From assembly GCF_900166665.1 (NCBI RefSeq), contig NZ_LT800494.1:3370061-3434060 (forward strand): a DNA stretch of 64,000 nucleotides, read 5' to 3'. This document shows positions 24,490 to 33,488 of this stretch, piece by piece. The notes beneath the pieces were generated by a model, which saw nothing but the letters and a program-made list of their open reading frames with translations, ran no database searches and had not been told where the DNA came from. A program made the translations under genes and the position numbers. This DNA comes from Cytobacillus gottheilii. GTDB lineage: Bacteria; Bacillota; Bacilli; Bacillales; Cytobacillaceae. Every line of letters starts with the position of its first letter. Positions within the stretch are counted from its first letter, which is position 1.

Positions 24490-25611
24490 ATGCAAACTGT
24501 CACAAAAGAAACTGTACTGCGTTGTCTGCAAGCTAAAAAACAAGAGCTGTTAAGCGATTGGATGGGACAGCTTAAAACGAAAACCAATGACCCTCATGCC
24601 CAGCAGATTTATCAGAACGGAAACGATATGTTTGAATTATTTGTTGAGTCCCTTTTTGATCAAGAACATGTCCTTAAGGAAAAAATCAGTACATTCGCAT
24701 TAAAGATTGCACATCAGCGTGTAGAAGCCAATATAAATATTGGCGATTTTGTTTACAATGTGAACAGCGGAAGAGCCGTTATTTTAAAATTTGCATTAAC
24801 CTTACAGTTAGAAACAGAAGAACTGCAGATTTTTGTTGATCAATTGAATTCATGCTTTGATCAGTTCCTTTACTACTCTGTCTCTCATTATAGTGAAACC
24901 CAGAATAATATTATTAAAGAAAAAACACAATTTATCGACTCTACCCATAAAGATAGACTGACATTACTTGGACAGATGACATCAAGCTTTATTCATGAAT
25001 TTAGGAACCCGCTTACATCAATCCAAGGCTTTATACAGCTTTTAAAAGCTGAACATTCTGACATGAAATATTTGGATATTATCTCAAATGAAATTGAACA
25101 GCTAAATTTCCGCATCTCTCAATTTTTGCTTCTATCAAAAAAAGAATTGATTGGAAAAGATAAAATTGTCTTTTCTTTAAATGATTTAATAGATGAAGTC
25201 CTTATTTTCCTTTATCCCAGTATTCTGGATGGCAAAGTTAAAATTGTACAAGATCTTGCCGAAGATACCTATCTTGAAGGCTATGAAGATGAGATTAGGC
25301 AAGTGTTTATTAATATCATTTTCAATGCAATTGATGTATTAAGTCCCGACAGAATAAATCCAATAATTGAAATCAAGTCATCCATTGTTGATGGCAGGAT
25401 AAAAGTCGATATTGCGAATAATGGACCGGAAATACCTGAGAACCTTGTTTTGACAATTTTCGAACCGTTTTTCACAACCAAAACCCTTGGAACTGGACTA
25501 GGTTTATTTGTTTGCCGGGAAATTATTGAGAAGCATCGCGGCACACTCACATGTACATCAGAGACAAGTAAAACCGTTTTTACCATGCTGCTTCCAATCG
25601 CGAAAAAATAA
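24490..25611 (+). CDS. Sensor histidine kinase with HisK_N-type N-terminal domain
   Basis: The product has 373 residues from ATG 24490 (TGGAGG 6 bases upstream). No membrane helices are seen, so it is cytoplasmic. The N-terminal ~150 residues look like the helical HisK_N sensor. The H-box is SSFIHEFRNPLTSIQGFIQL, and the ATPase domain has N-box FNAIDVL, IANNGPEI and GTGLGLFVCREI. No response regulator is adjacent. Orphan kinases of this type in Bacillus often feed the sporulation phosphorelay, which is a possibility here. Confidence 0.85.
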   Translation: MQTVTKETVLRCLQAKKQELLSDWMGQLKTKTNDPHAQQIYQNGNDMFELFVESLFDQEHVLKEKISTFALKIAHQRVEANINIGDFVYNVNSGRAVILKFALTLQLETEELQIFVDQLNSCFDQFLYYSVSHYSETQNNIIKEKTQFIDSTHKDRLTLLGQMTSSFIHEFRNPLTSIQGFIQLLKAEHSDMKYLDIISNEIEQLNFRISQFLLLSKKELIGKDKIVFSLNDLIDEVLIFLYPSILDGKVKIVQDLAEDTYLEGYEDEIRQVFINIIFNAIDVLSPDRINPIIEIKSSIVDGRIKVDIANNGPEIPENLVLTIFEPFFTTKTLGTGLGLFVCREIIEKHRGTLTCTSETSKTVFTMLLPIAKK

Positions 25612-25679
25612 CTTGTTCATTCATTGTTGTCATCAAATAAAAAGTGATGCCTCTACAATACGAAAAAGGTTAAGCTTCA

Positions 25680-25770
25680 ATATAAGTCCTTTTCCTTACC
25701 CTGCGGAGTCTCACCCATTCCTCTATGGCTCGGCGACCGTGGGGCTCCGCTCTATTCATCAAGTTAAAAA
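25680..25770 (-). repeat. Degenerate interspersed repeat, copy 3 (reverse orientation)
   Basis: TACCCTGCGGAGTCTCACCC and GGGGCTCCGCTCTATTCA correspond to the reverse complement of the repeat core. It is joined to the same CCGAATGATTAG hairpin seen in the elements at 53956 and 56963, so it is probably an eroded copy of that longer element. Confidence 0.6.
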
Positions 25771-25789
25771 ATGTATTTTATGCAACAAT

Positions 25790-25833
25790 AAAAAACCGAA
25801 TGATTAGAGCGTGTTATTGTTCTAATCATTCGG
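25790..25833 (-). terminator. Terminator of the symporter gene, repeat-derived
   Basis: CCGAATGATTAGA/TCTAATCATTCGG forms a perfect 13-bp stem with a 12-base loop. On the minus strand it runs into TTTTTT. It sits 73 bases downstream of the symporter stop. Confidence 0.85.
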
Positions 25834-25905
25834 ACGTATCACTGTGGTAAATTCTTATGTCGAGCTGTCATTTTATTGTGTTTTAAATAAAGAAATTCAG
25901 TGAGT

Positions 25906-27129
25906 TTATACGGCTTTATGCTTTCTCTTTTTTTCAGTATTGGCGACAACTACAGCACATGCAGCGTCACCTGTGATATTGACCGAAGTTCTTACCATAT
26001 CAAGCAAGCGGTCAATCCCAATAATTAAAGCAATTCCCTCAACTGGCAGATCAACTGATTGCAGCACCATTGCCAGCATGATTAGGCCAACCCCAGGAAC
26101 ACCAGCCGTTCCTATGCTTGCTAACACGGCTGTTAAAACGACGGTCAGCAACTGGGTGAATGATAAATCGGTTGCAAATACTTGTGCAATAAAAATAGTT
26201 GCTACACCTTGCATAATGGCCGTTCCATCCATATTAATAGTGGCTCCCAAAGGCTGAACGAAACTGCTGATCGGCTCTGGCACGCCTAATTTTTTCTGCG
26301 CAGTTTCCATCGAAAGCGGCAATGTTGCATTACTGCTTGATGTACTAAAGCCTACTCCCATTGCTGGAGCAAACCCTTTAAAGAATGTGACCGGATTCAT
26401 ACCGCCCAGGAAGTAAACGGATGATCCATACGTTACAATCGTATGAATAAGTAAAGCCCCTAATACAACAAGCATGTATACACTCATCGCCTTGATAGCA
26501 GAAAAACCTTGACTGCCTATTGCAGAAGCAATTAATCCAAAGGTTCCATAAGGTGCCACCTTCATCGCCAAGCCAACTAAATACATCATGATTTCGTTTC
26601 CTTGCTCGATTAGGTTTACAATCCCTTTTGTTTTTTCTCCTAACCTTGTTAACGCAAAACCTACTAAAACAGCAAACACAATGATCTGCAGCATATTTCC
26701 AGAGGTTAAGGCTTCAAATGGGTTGACAGGAATAATATTTAATAATGTGTCACTGACAGGGGGAGCTTCTTCTGCACTATATTCAGCTCCTGAAGTATCA
26801 AAATCTCCGACCAGGCCGGGCTTGATAATAAGAGACAAGCCTAATCCTATAACGATGGCAATTGCGGTTGTCAATAAGTAAAAACTAACCGTCTTTATTC
26901 CAATTCTACCAAGACTTTTCGGTTCACCTAAGCCCGTGACACCTAAAATAATAGAAAATAGAACGATTGGAACAACTAGCATACTAATAAGATTAATAAA
27001 TATGGTCCCTAATGGATTAAATAAATACGTATCAAAGGCAGAAAAAAGATCTGGGGCATACAGGTTCAATAAAATCCCGACGATCGCTCCAGCAATTAAC
27101 CCAATGATTATTTTTGTTGTTAACTTCAT
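25906..27129 (-). CDS. Dicarboxylate/amino acid:cation symporter (DAACS, GltP/GltT-like)
   Basis: The product has 407 residues from ATG 27129 (GGAGG 9 bases upstream). Family motifs are FSTSSSNATLPLSMETA (the serine-rich reentrant loop), NMDGTAIMQGVATIFIAQ and DRLLDMVRTSVNITGDAACA, the last with the substrate-binding Asp/Arg region. It imports glutamate, aspartate or C4-dicarboxylates with Na+ or H+. Single-gene unit with a repeat-derived terminator. Confidence 0.92.
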   Translation of the reverse strand: MKLTTKIIIGLIAGAIVGILLNLYAPDLFSAFDTYLFNPLGTIFINLISMLVVPIVLFSIILGVTGLGEPKSLGRIGIKTVSFYLLTTAIAIVIGLGLSLIIKPGLVGDFDTSGAEYSAEEAPPVSDTLLNIIPVNPFEALTSGNMLQIIVFAVLVGFALTRLGEKTKGIVNLIEQGNEIMMYLVGLAMKVAPYGTFGLIASAIGSQGFSAIKAMSVYMLVVLGALLIHTIVTYGSSVYFLGGMNPVTFFKGFAPAMGVGFSTSSSNATLPLSMETAQKKLGVPEPISSFVQPLGATINMDGTAIMQGVATIFIAQVFATDLSFTQLLTVVLTAVLASIGTAGVPGVGLIMLAMVLQSVDLPVEGIALIIGIDRLLDMVRTSVNITGDAACAVVVANTEKKRKHKAV

Positions 27130-27380
27130 GTATGTCTTCCTCCGTCTTTCATTTTTCGAGCTGAAAACCAATAAAGGAAAATCCTTCTAATTTTCGTATT
27201 TATACCCTTAAATATTATATACGAAACTATACCCTCAACAAAATAAAACACATTAATCAGAAGGGTTATATATTGAATCAATGTTCATCAGTATTTTTTA
27301 AAAAATTTCACAATAATATATATTTTTTCATATTCGTTCGATATGATGATGATAATTCAAAGGGCAAAGGGGGAATCATC

Positions 27381-27938
27381 ATGTTTACTTTAAAAGTGGA
27401 TGAAGAGTTAGAACTGCAATTATTTCAGCTTCATCATGCTGAAGAATTATTTACTTTAGTGGATGTAAATCGTCACCATTTACGCAAATGGCTGCCATGG
27501 GTTGATACTACAACCTCAGCTGCACAATATCATTCCATTATTCCCATGTGGCTAAAGCAGTTTTCCGATAACAATGGCTTTAATGCCGGCATCCGTTATA
27601 AAGGCAAATTAGCGGGATCGATTGGATTTCACCACATCGATTGGCACAATAAACAAACAAGCATAGGATATTTTCTTGGTGAGGGCTTTCAAGGCAATGG
27701 CATAATGACAAGAAGTGTGCAAGCATTAGTGAACTACAGCTTTTTTGATCTGCAGTTAAATCGGATTGAAATCCGCTGTGGAATTAACAACACCAAGAGC
27801 AGAGCTATTCCTGAAAGACTGGGATTCACACAAGAAGGAATCATCCGCGACGCAGAATTTCTTTACGACCATTTTCATGATCTCGCCGTATATAGCCTGC
27901 TTTATCGAGAATGGAATGACATGTTAAAGAACAGCTGA
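27381..27938 (+). CDS. GNAT acetyltransferase (RimJ/RimL type)
   Basis: The product has 185 residues from ATG 27381 (AAAGGGGG 7 bases upstream). It begins with the RimL-type pattern LQLFQLHHAEELFTLVDVNR with HHLRKWLPWVD, and ends with GYFLGEGFQGNGIMTRSVQA (acetyl-CoA loop) and IRCGINNTKSRAIPERLGF. These enzymes acetylate ribosomal protein N-termini or small amines; the substrate is not evident. It stands alone. Confidence 0.9.
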   Translation: MFTLKVDEELELQLFQLHHAEELFTLVDVNRHHLRKWLPWVDTTTSAAQYHSIIPMWLKQFSDNNGFNAGIRYKGKLAGSIGFHHIDWHNKQTSIGYFLGEGFQGNGIMTRSVQALVNYSFFDLQLNRIEIRCGINNTKSRAIPERLGFTQEGIIRDAEFLYDHFHDLAVYSLLYREWNDMLKNS

Positions 27939-27945
27939 ATACGGT

Positions 27946-27995
27946 GATCCTCCCATGATGCCCAAAATACAAACAGAACATCATGGGACAGGATC
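27946..27995. repeat. Long inverted repeat without T-tract
   Basis: GATCC-T-CCCATGATG pairs with CATCATGGG-ACA-GGATC around an 18-base loop. It lies 8 bases after the acetyltransferase stop. The absence of a U run makes simple termination doubtful. The following 150 bases hold nothing I recognise. Confidence 0.5.
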
Positions 27996-28146
27996 AAAGT
28001 ATTGCCCCATTTATTCACGAATCACACAAACCCTTCCGTTATGGTATTAATAAAATATTATAATTAAAAGTCAGAATATTTAGTTATCATTTTTATTCAG
28101 CCAATTTCATATGATATGTTAAATCCATTTTTTTCAACTGCAACGT

Positions 28147-28176
28147 TTGACTGTATGGTTTTTAGTAACGTATAAT
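28147..28176 (+). promoter_or_regulatory. Sigma-A promoter of the MerR gene
   Basis: TTGACT, 18 bases, TATAAT. The perfect -10 lies 33 bases before the ATG. Confidence 0.75.
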
Positions 28177-28208
28177 AATGACAATTAATGATAAGCTGAG
28201 GTGGTAAG

Positions 28209-28627
28209 ATGGGGCATTATATCGCATCGGTGAACTAGCAGAAATCGCTAACGTCTCGAAAAGAACAATAGATTACTATACAAGTATTGGTTTAATTCAG
28301 GCAAGTCGTTCTAAGTCTAATTATCGAATTTATTCTGAAGAAGTATTAATTGATTTACGCTTTATCGAGGAATGCAAAAAACTGCATATTCCTTTAGATG
28401 AGATTAAGAGAAAACTAGAAATGAGGTCAAATAGGGAAATTCGCTCAAGAGAAGTTGAGAAGCAAATTGATGCAGTTACACTGCAAATGAAGCAGCTTCA
28501 AAATGAAATATCCGTCCTTATGCCGCTCATTAAGAATTTAGATGAGAAAAACAAAAACGGTTTTTCTAAAAAGCTATCACTAGAGGGGTCTGCATTATTG
28601 CAATCACTTGTCAGTATAACGAGTTAA
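28209..28627 (+). pseudogene. MerR-family regulator with a frameshift at the fifth codon (YhdQ-like position)
   Basis: The ATG at 28209 has GAGGTGG upstream, but the frame closes after MGHYIASVN. From 28220 another frame reads YRIGELAEIANVSKRTIDYY, TSIGLIQASRSKSNYRIYSE and on for 135 residues: a complete MerR HTH, dimerisation helix and C-terminal part. Removing one AT from TATAT at 28219-28222 would join them as MGHYRIGELA. It is therefore either a 2-base insertion mutant, a sequencing error, or a gene using a non-standard start. The next gene is yhdP-like, as yhdQ-yhdP are neighbours in B. subtilis. Confidence 0.75.
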
Positions 28628-28691
28628 CCTTATTTTTCCATTAATCAGGAGGTGACACCCTGCCCGTTCACACGGGATAAGGGGAACTTAT

Positions 28692-30068
28692 TTGGACATA
28701 TTTAACTTGGTTATTTTCGCCACTTTAATTGCTTTGACGGCATTTTTTGTAGTTTCAGAATTTGCCATTGTGAAGATTAGAAGCTCACGAATCGATCAAT
28801 TAATTGAAGAAGGCAGTACAAGAGCGATAGCCGCAAAAAAATTAACGACCAATTTAGATGAGTATTTATCAGCATGTCAGTTAGGGATAACCATTACTGC
28901 GTTAGCACTCGGATGGCTTGGAGAGCCTACTTTTGAAGTATTGCTTAGCCCAATCATTCAATTCTTTGGTTTATCACAGTCTGTTTCACACGTACTCATT
29001 ATTGCATGTGCATTTTTAATTGTAACATTCCTTCATGTCGTAGTTGGAGAACTCGCACCAAAAACACTGGCGATTCAAAAGGCTGAAGCAGTGACATTAA
29101 TAATTGCACATCCGCTTATTTGGTTCTATCGCATCATGTATCCATTTATTTGGTTCTTAAACGGGTCTGCACGCTTTTTAACTGGATTGTTTGGGTTAAA
29201 GCCTGCATCCGAACATGAACTTGCCCATTCAGAGGAAGAGCTTCGCATCATTCTTTCAGAAAGCTATGAGAGCGGAGAAATTAACCAATCAGAGTTCAAG
29301 TATGTAAATAAAATATTTGAGTTTGACAATCGTATTGCAAAAGAAATTATGGTTCCACGGACAGAGATTATCTCCCTGTCTAAGGAAGACAACGTAGAAA
29401 CCGTTTTGCAGACCGCACAAACGGAGAATTTCACAAGATATCCTATAATTGATGGAGATAAAGACCATATTATTGGCATGATTAACATGAAGGAAGTCAT
29501 GACCGATCTCATTGCGAAAAAAAATACAGCGGTGAAAACACTTGAACCATATATCCGTCCGATTATACGCGTTATTGACAGCATTCCTATTCATGATTTG
29601 CTGTTAAAAATGCAGAAAGAACGGATTCATATAGCCATTCTAATGGATGAGTATGGTGGTACATCTGGTCTTGTCACCGTAGAAGATATTATTGAAGAAA
29701 TTGTTGGAGAAATTCGGGACGAATTTGATAGTGATGAAATACCAATGATCCAAACGGTCACGGATGATCACTATATTATTGATTCAAAAGTGCTTGTCAG
29801 CGAGATCAATGATCTGCTGGGCCTTGAGATCAATGATGAAGACGTTGATACAATCGGCGGCTGGGTACTAACAGAGAACTACGAAGCACAAGAAGGCGAC
29901 GTTATTACCCATGGGTCATATTCCTTCAAAGTGATGGAAATGGAAGATCATCATATTAAATACGTTGAAGTAATTCGCCTAGCTGAAATTGCAGAGAGAG
30001 TACCTCAAGTCCAGCCACAGCTGCAATCACAGCCAGTGGCCTATACAGAAACAGAAGTTATGCCATAA
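28692..30068 (+). CDS. mpfA: CNNM/HlyC-CorC family protein with CBS domains (YhdP/MpfA-like)
   Basis: The product has 458 residues from TTG 28692 (AAGGGGAAC upstream). The N-terminal DUF21 domain has four membrane helices (ALTAFFVVSEFAIVKIRSSR; LGITITALALGWLGEP). Two CBS domains follow (IMVPRTEIISLSKEDNVETV; HIAILMDEYGGTSGLVTVED), then the CorC/HlyC domain (DDEDVDTIGGWVL). In B. subtilis YhdP (MpfA) exports Mg2+. The last ~20 residues are a Gln/Pro-rich tail. A strong terminator follows. Confidence 0.88.
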   Translation: MDIFNLVIFATLIALTAFFVVSEFAIVKIRSSRIDQLIEEGSTRAIAAKKLTTNLDEYLSACQLGITITALALGWLGEPTFEVLLSPIIQFFGLSQSVSHVLIIACAFLIVTFLHVVVGELAPKTLAIQKAEAVTLIIAHPLIWFYRIMYPFIWFLNGSARFLTGLFGLKPASEHELAHSEEELRIILSESYESGEINQSEFKYVNKIFEFDNRIAKEIMVPRTEIISLSKEDNVETVLQTAQTENFTRYPIIDGDKDHIIGMINMKEVMTDLIAKKNTAVKTLEPYIRPIIRVIDSIPIHDLLLKMQKERIHIAILMDEYGGTSGLVTVEDIIEEIVGEIRDEFDSDEIPMIQTVTDDHYIIDSKVLVSEINDLLGLEINDEDVDTIGGWVLTENYEAQEGDVITHGSYSFKVMEMEDHHIKYVEVIRLAEIAERVPQVQPQLQSQPVAYTETEVMP

Positions 30069-30070
30069 TA

Positions 30071-30110
30071 AACAAAACTCCCGGCTGTTTTGCCGGGAGT
30101 TTTGTTTTTA
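30071..30110 (+). terminator. Intrinsic terminator of the mpfA-like gene
   Basis: AACAAAACTCCCGGC/GCCGGGAGTTTTGTT is a perfect 15-bp stem with a 6-base loop, followed by TTTT. Confidence 0.95.
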
Positions 30111-30159
30111 ATCTTGTAAATCTTATCGGGTGCAATCCCTGAAACAAAAAAAAGTACTT

Positions 30160-31569
30160 TTATATTTCATTTGGCAACTCAATGAAAAATGATGTTCCTT
30201 TCCCTTTTTCACTCTTCACTTCAATCTTTCCATTATGCAATTCCACTAGCTGTTTCACAATTGATAGGCCAATGCCAAATTCTCCAAAAGAATTGCTGGT
30301 CCGAGAAACGTCCGCTTTGTAAAAACGCTCCCAGATCATTTCCACTTCTTCTGGATCTATCCCAATTCCGTTGTCTTCAATGATAATATGTGTTTCTTGA
30401 TCACGATCCTCACTTCGCAAGTAAATCTCCCCATCTTCAGTGAATTGAATGCTATTTTTCACTATATTAACGAGAATTTGCACTAATCGATCATAATCGG
30501 CTATAACCGTTGTTTCTGGGTCTGCCTTTATAATAATTGTATTATTTTTTTCTTCTGCTTGAAGCAATAGCTGGTCAGCAACGACCTCAAAAGCGTCGAG
30601 CAGATTTACATTTATTTTGTGCAGCTGTAACTGATTAGATCGAATTTTTTCATAATCGAGATTCTCATTGACTAAGCGAATCAGCCTCTTAGCCTCCCGA
30701 TCAATTAGATTCATCCCCTTTTCCATTTCCTGCTCTGGAATCAGATTGTTTTTAATCCCTTCGGCTAAGCCGCTTATCGTTGTCAGGGGAGTACGCATTT
30801 CGTGTGAAACATCAGCTATAAATTTCCTTCTTCTGTTTTCAAGCCGGTCGATTTCTTCATTCGATTTTTTCAGCCTAGCTGCCATCTCATTAAAATCCTT
30901 TGCCAGCTGTCCAATCTCATCCATATAGAGATGAGGAACATTGACATCGTAATTCCCAGAAGAAATCATCGAAGTGGCATCGCGGATATCACGAATTCGT
31001 TTAATTAAATTCTTTGCAAGAAACCAGCTTAACAGGATCGTTGCCGTTAAAGAAATAATAATTGTGTATAACAGAAATTTATTCAGCTGACTGATCATTT
31101 GGATCGCCCCACTAATCGGCGAAAGAAGAATAACTCCACCGATTAGCTGGTCCCCATTCATATAAGGCAGCGCAACAAGGGTTACCTCCTGATCGAAACG
31201 TTTAATATCGTGCAGAACAGATATCCCTTTTCCAGCAGAAAGTTCAAGCCACTCCTGTTCAGATAAAAGGACAACCGGCTCCTGCTGCAGCTCAGGATAA
31301 AGCACCCTGCCCTTTCGATCAAATAAAATATACTGAATATTACGAGCCTCAAGAAGCTGGCTATATTCATTTAAAAATTCTTCTGTCCCTTCAATTCTGA
31401 CTGTTAACTCGGTCAGGATCTGATTGCCAAATGATTCAAGCTCGTCTACTTTATTTTCAAAAATATAATTTTCCAAGAACTGCGAAAACAGCAAACTAAG
31501 CAGCAGAAAAGCGAGAACGAGAATAATAATATGGCTGATCAGCAGCTGATAAAAATACTTAATTTTCAT
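30160..31569 (-). CDS. Membrane sensor histidine kinase
   Basis: The product has about 469 residues (ATG 31569; ATG 31575 is also possible). It has two membrane helices flanking a ~130-residue extracellular domain, then HAMP (LAKNLIKRIRDIRDATSMIS), H-box FIADVSHEMRTPLTTISGLA, N-box VNIVKNSIQF, IEDNGIGID and GEFGIGLSIVKQLV. Its start overlaps the response regulator stop. The pair is divergent from a secreted His-rich protein, which may be its target. Confidence 0.9.
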   Translation of the reverse strand: MKIKYFYQLLISHIIILVLAFLLLSLLFSQFLENYIFENKVDELESFGNQILTELTVRIEGTEEFLNEYSQLLEARNIQYILFDRKGRVLYPELQQEPVVLLSEQEWLELSAGKGISVLHDIKRFDQEVTLVALPYMNGDQLIGGVILLSPISGAIQMISQLNKFLLYTIIISLTATILLSWFLAKNLIKRIRDIRDATSMISSGNYDVNVPHLYMDEIGQLAKDFNEMAARLKKSNEEIDRLENRRRKFIADVSHEMRTPLTTISGLAEGIKNNLIPEQEMEKGMNLIDREAKRLIRLVNENLDYEKIRSNQLQLHKINVNLLDAFEVVADQLLLQAEEKNNTIIIKADPETTVIADYDRLVQILVNIVKNSIQFTEDGEIYLRSEDRDQETHIIIEDNGIGIDPEEVEMIWERFYKADVSRTSNSFGEFGIGLSIVKQLVELHNGKIEVKSEKGKGTSFFIELPNEI

Positions 31570-32260
31570 GTCCATCCGCACTTTCATCAAACTTATAGCC
31601 GATTCCCCATACCGTATGAATAAACGGCTGGCTCTCTGTCCCAATCTTCTTCCTTAAACGCTTAATATGTACGTCAACCGTCCGCTCATCACCATAAAAC
31701 TGGTATCCCCACACCTTATCAAGCAGCTGCTCTCTCGTAAATACCTGCTTCGGATTTTTCACAAAGTAATACAAAAGATCAAACTCTTTAGGTGTCAGGT
31801 TCCCGAGCAGTTCTCCATTAAAATAAGCTTCTCTTGTATCTTTGCTGATTTTAAAGTGAGAAGAAATAATGTACTGCCCCTCCTCTTTCTCATCTGTTTC
31901 CATATGGAATCTTCTTGTGACCGCTCTAATTCTTGCCATTAGCGTTAAGGGGCTGAACGGTTTTGTCACATAGTCATCTGCCCCCATTTCTAGACCTAGC
32001 ACTTGATCTGATTCGCTATCCTTAGCTGTCAGCATAATAATAGGCACTTTGCTGAGCTCCCGTATTTTCCGGCATAGTGTTACACCATCCATCACTGGCA
32101 GCATCCAATCTAAAATAATTAAATCCCAGGATTCCTTATTAAAATGCTCAAAACCAGATTGCCCATCATGAATGAATTTCCCTTCATAACCTTCTTTCAT
32201 AAAAAACATTTCCAGCATCGAGCAAACACTCTGATTATCTTCGACTACTAGTATTTTCAT
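31559..32260 (-). CDS. OmpR/PhoB-family response regulator
   Basis: The product has 233 residues from ATG 32260 (AGGATGGTG upstream; an in-frame ATG at 32269 sits too close to any ribosome site). The receiver begins MKILVVEDNQSVCSML with phospho-acceptor Asp in LIILDWMLPVMDG and Lys in YVTKPFSP. The winged helix has LTPKEFDLLYYFVKNPKQVF and DVHIKRLRKKI. It controls genes together with the adjoining kinase. Confidence 0.93.
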   Translation of the reverse strand: MKILVVEDNQSVCSMLEMFFMKEGYEGKFIHDGQSGFEHFNKESWDLIILDWMLPVMDGVTLCRKIRELSKVPIIMLTAKDSESDQVLGLEMGADDYVTKPFSPLTLMARIRAVTRRFHMETDEKEEGQYIISSHFKISKDTREAYFNGELLGNLTPKEFDLLYYFVKNPKQVFTREQLLDKVWGYQFYGDERTVDVHIKRLRKKIGTESQPFIHTVWGIGYKFDESADGHEN

Positions 32261-32451
32261 ATTCACCATCCTAAGGCTCTGTCATCTTTCATACGGTTAT
32301 GTATACCTACATTAAATCGAAATACGTTCATTTTTTCAATTTTTAAATGCTCTTACACGAACTTTCTATAATTTAGCAAATTGACTCTCATGGTTTTCCT
32401 ATTTTTGGACATGCTAACATTTGAATTTACTCATGAAGAGGAGGACTACAC

Positions 32452-33069
32452 ATGAAAAAAATATTTATCCTGATTCTTTCAATTTTCACGCTTCTTTTCC
32501 CATCACTGGGAAGTGCTTTTGCTCAGGAAGGCGGAGAAGGACATCACGAACACCATCATTTTATGAACAAGGAACAGGTTGATTCCTTAATGAATAAAGG
32601 CTATACGAAAGAAGAAATCTACAAAGCTTCGTTTATTGCAAAATTTTCAAAATCGAAAGTTGAAGACGTACTAGCGGCTTATAAAAAGAACGGATCATCT
32701 TGGGATAAAACAGCGAAAAACTTTGGTGTCGATTTACAAAAGATGAAACAGCATTATAAAGCAAAGGGACGATTTCTCAAGAAGCATCAGGCGGAGGTTC
32801 TCCAAACTTTATCCGTTTATACAGGTAAAAAAGAAGCTGATCTTGAAGCTTTGGTAAAAGAAGAAAATATGAGCCTGCACTTCATAATAATGGCGGTAGC
32901 CATGTCAAAATCTTCAGGTAAAGATTTGAATGAAGTCATTCAATTGAAAAAGGATGGAAAAAACTTTCATGAAATGAAGAAACAGCTTAACTTGAATGAT
33001 GACAAGCTTCACCAGGAAATGAAAACCCTTATGGGCGCAATAAAAGATAGCATTAAAGAAAAAGAATAA
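32452..33069 (+). CDS. Secreted His-rich helical protein of unknown function
   Basis: The product has 205 residues with a clear signal peptide ending near GSAFAQ, followed by a metal-binding-looking HHEHHHF segment. The rest is highly charged (K/E) and predicted helical, with repeated patterns of the form Y-K-K-N/D-G-x-W and K-K-D-G-K-N-F-H-E-M-K-K, suggesting two or three copies of a ~45-residue helical unit. It is divergent from a two-component system. Site GAGGAGG precedes ATG by 7 bases. An envelope-stress or metal-sensing role is possible but unproven. Confidence 0.7.
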   Translation: MKKIFILILSIFTLLFPSLGSAFAQEGGEGHHEHHHFMNKEQVDSLMNKGYTKEEIYKASFIAKFSKSKVEDVLAAYKKNGSSWDKTAKNFGVDLQKMKQHYKAKGRFLKKHQAEVLQTLSVYTGKKEADLEALVKEENMSLHFIIMAVAMSKSSGKDLNEVIQLKKDGKNFHEMKKQLNLNDDKLHQEMKTLMGAIKDSIKEKE

Positions 33070-33074
33070 CCAAT

Positions 33075-33112
33075 AAAGAAAACCACCTACAAGAAGATCG
33101 GTGGTTTTCTTT
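33075..33112 (+). terminator. Intrinsic terminator
   Basis: AAAGAAAACCACC/GGTGGTTTTCTTT forms a 13-bp stem with a 12-base loop, just after the secreted-protein gene. Confidence 0.85.
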
Positions 33113-33167
33113 GCTGTATGCTTCAATCGGGATTATAATAGCAGTACATTAGGAGGTGCACTTTGCA

Positions 33168-33488
33168 ATGACAAATGACCAGCCATACTCTATTTCTGAA
33201 GACGATTTTGATGAAGAAACCTTATTTATAGTTTCTCAAACATTTAAAGCATTATCAGACCCGACCCGGCTGCGCATCCTGCATTTGCTTTCCAAAGGAG
33301 AGTATTCGGTCAATGATATTGCTGAAAAGCTTTCATTACTGCAATCAACTGTTTCCCACCAGCTGCGATTTCTAAAGAATCTGCGTCTAGTTAAGTTTCG
33401 CCGCGAAGGTACGACCCTTTATTATAGTCATGATGATGAACATGTCTTAAGTATTCTTAAACAAACCATCGATCATGCACAGCATTAA
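33168..33488 (+). CDS. czrA: ArsR/SmtB-family metal-responsive repressor (CzrA-like)
   Basis: The product has 106 residues from ATG 33168 (AGGAGGTG 9 bases upstream). The winged helix is [20 protein letters not shown], then [20 protein letters not shown]. The C-terminal helix ends [18 protein letters not shown], holding the Asp/His residues of the alpha-5 zinc site. It is convergent with a zinc exporter gene, overlapping it by four bases. It would release the exporter operator on binding Zn2+ or Co2+. Confidence 0.87.
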   Translation: MTNDQPYSISEDDFDEETLFIVSQTFKALSDPTRLRILHLLSKGEYSVNDIAEKLSLLQSTVSHQLRFLKNLRLVKFRREGTTLYYSHDDEHVLSILKQTIDHAQH

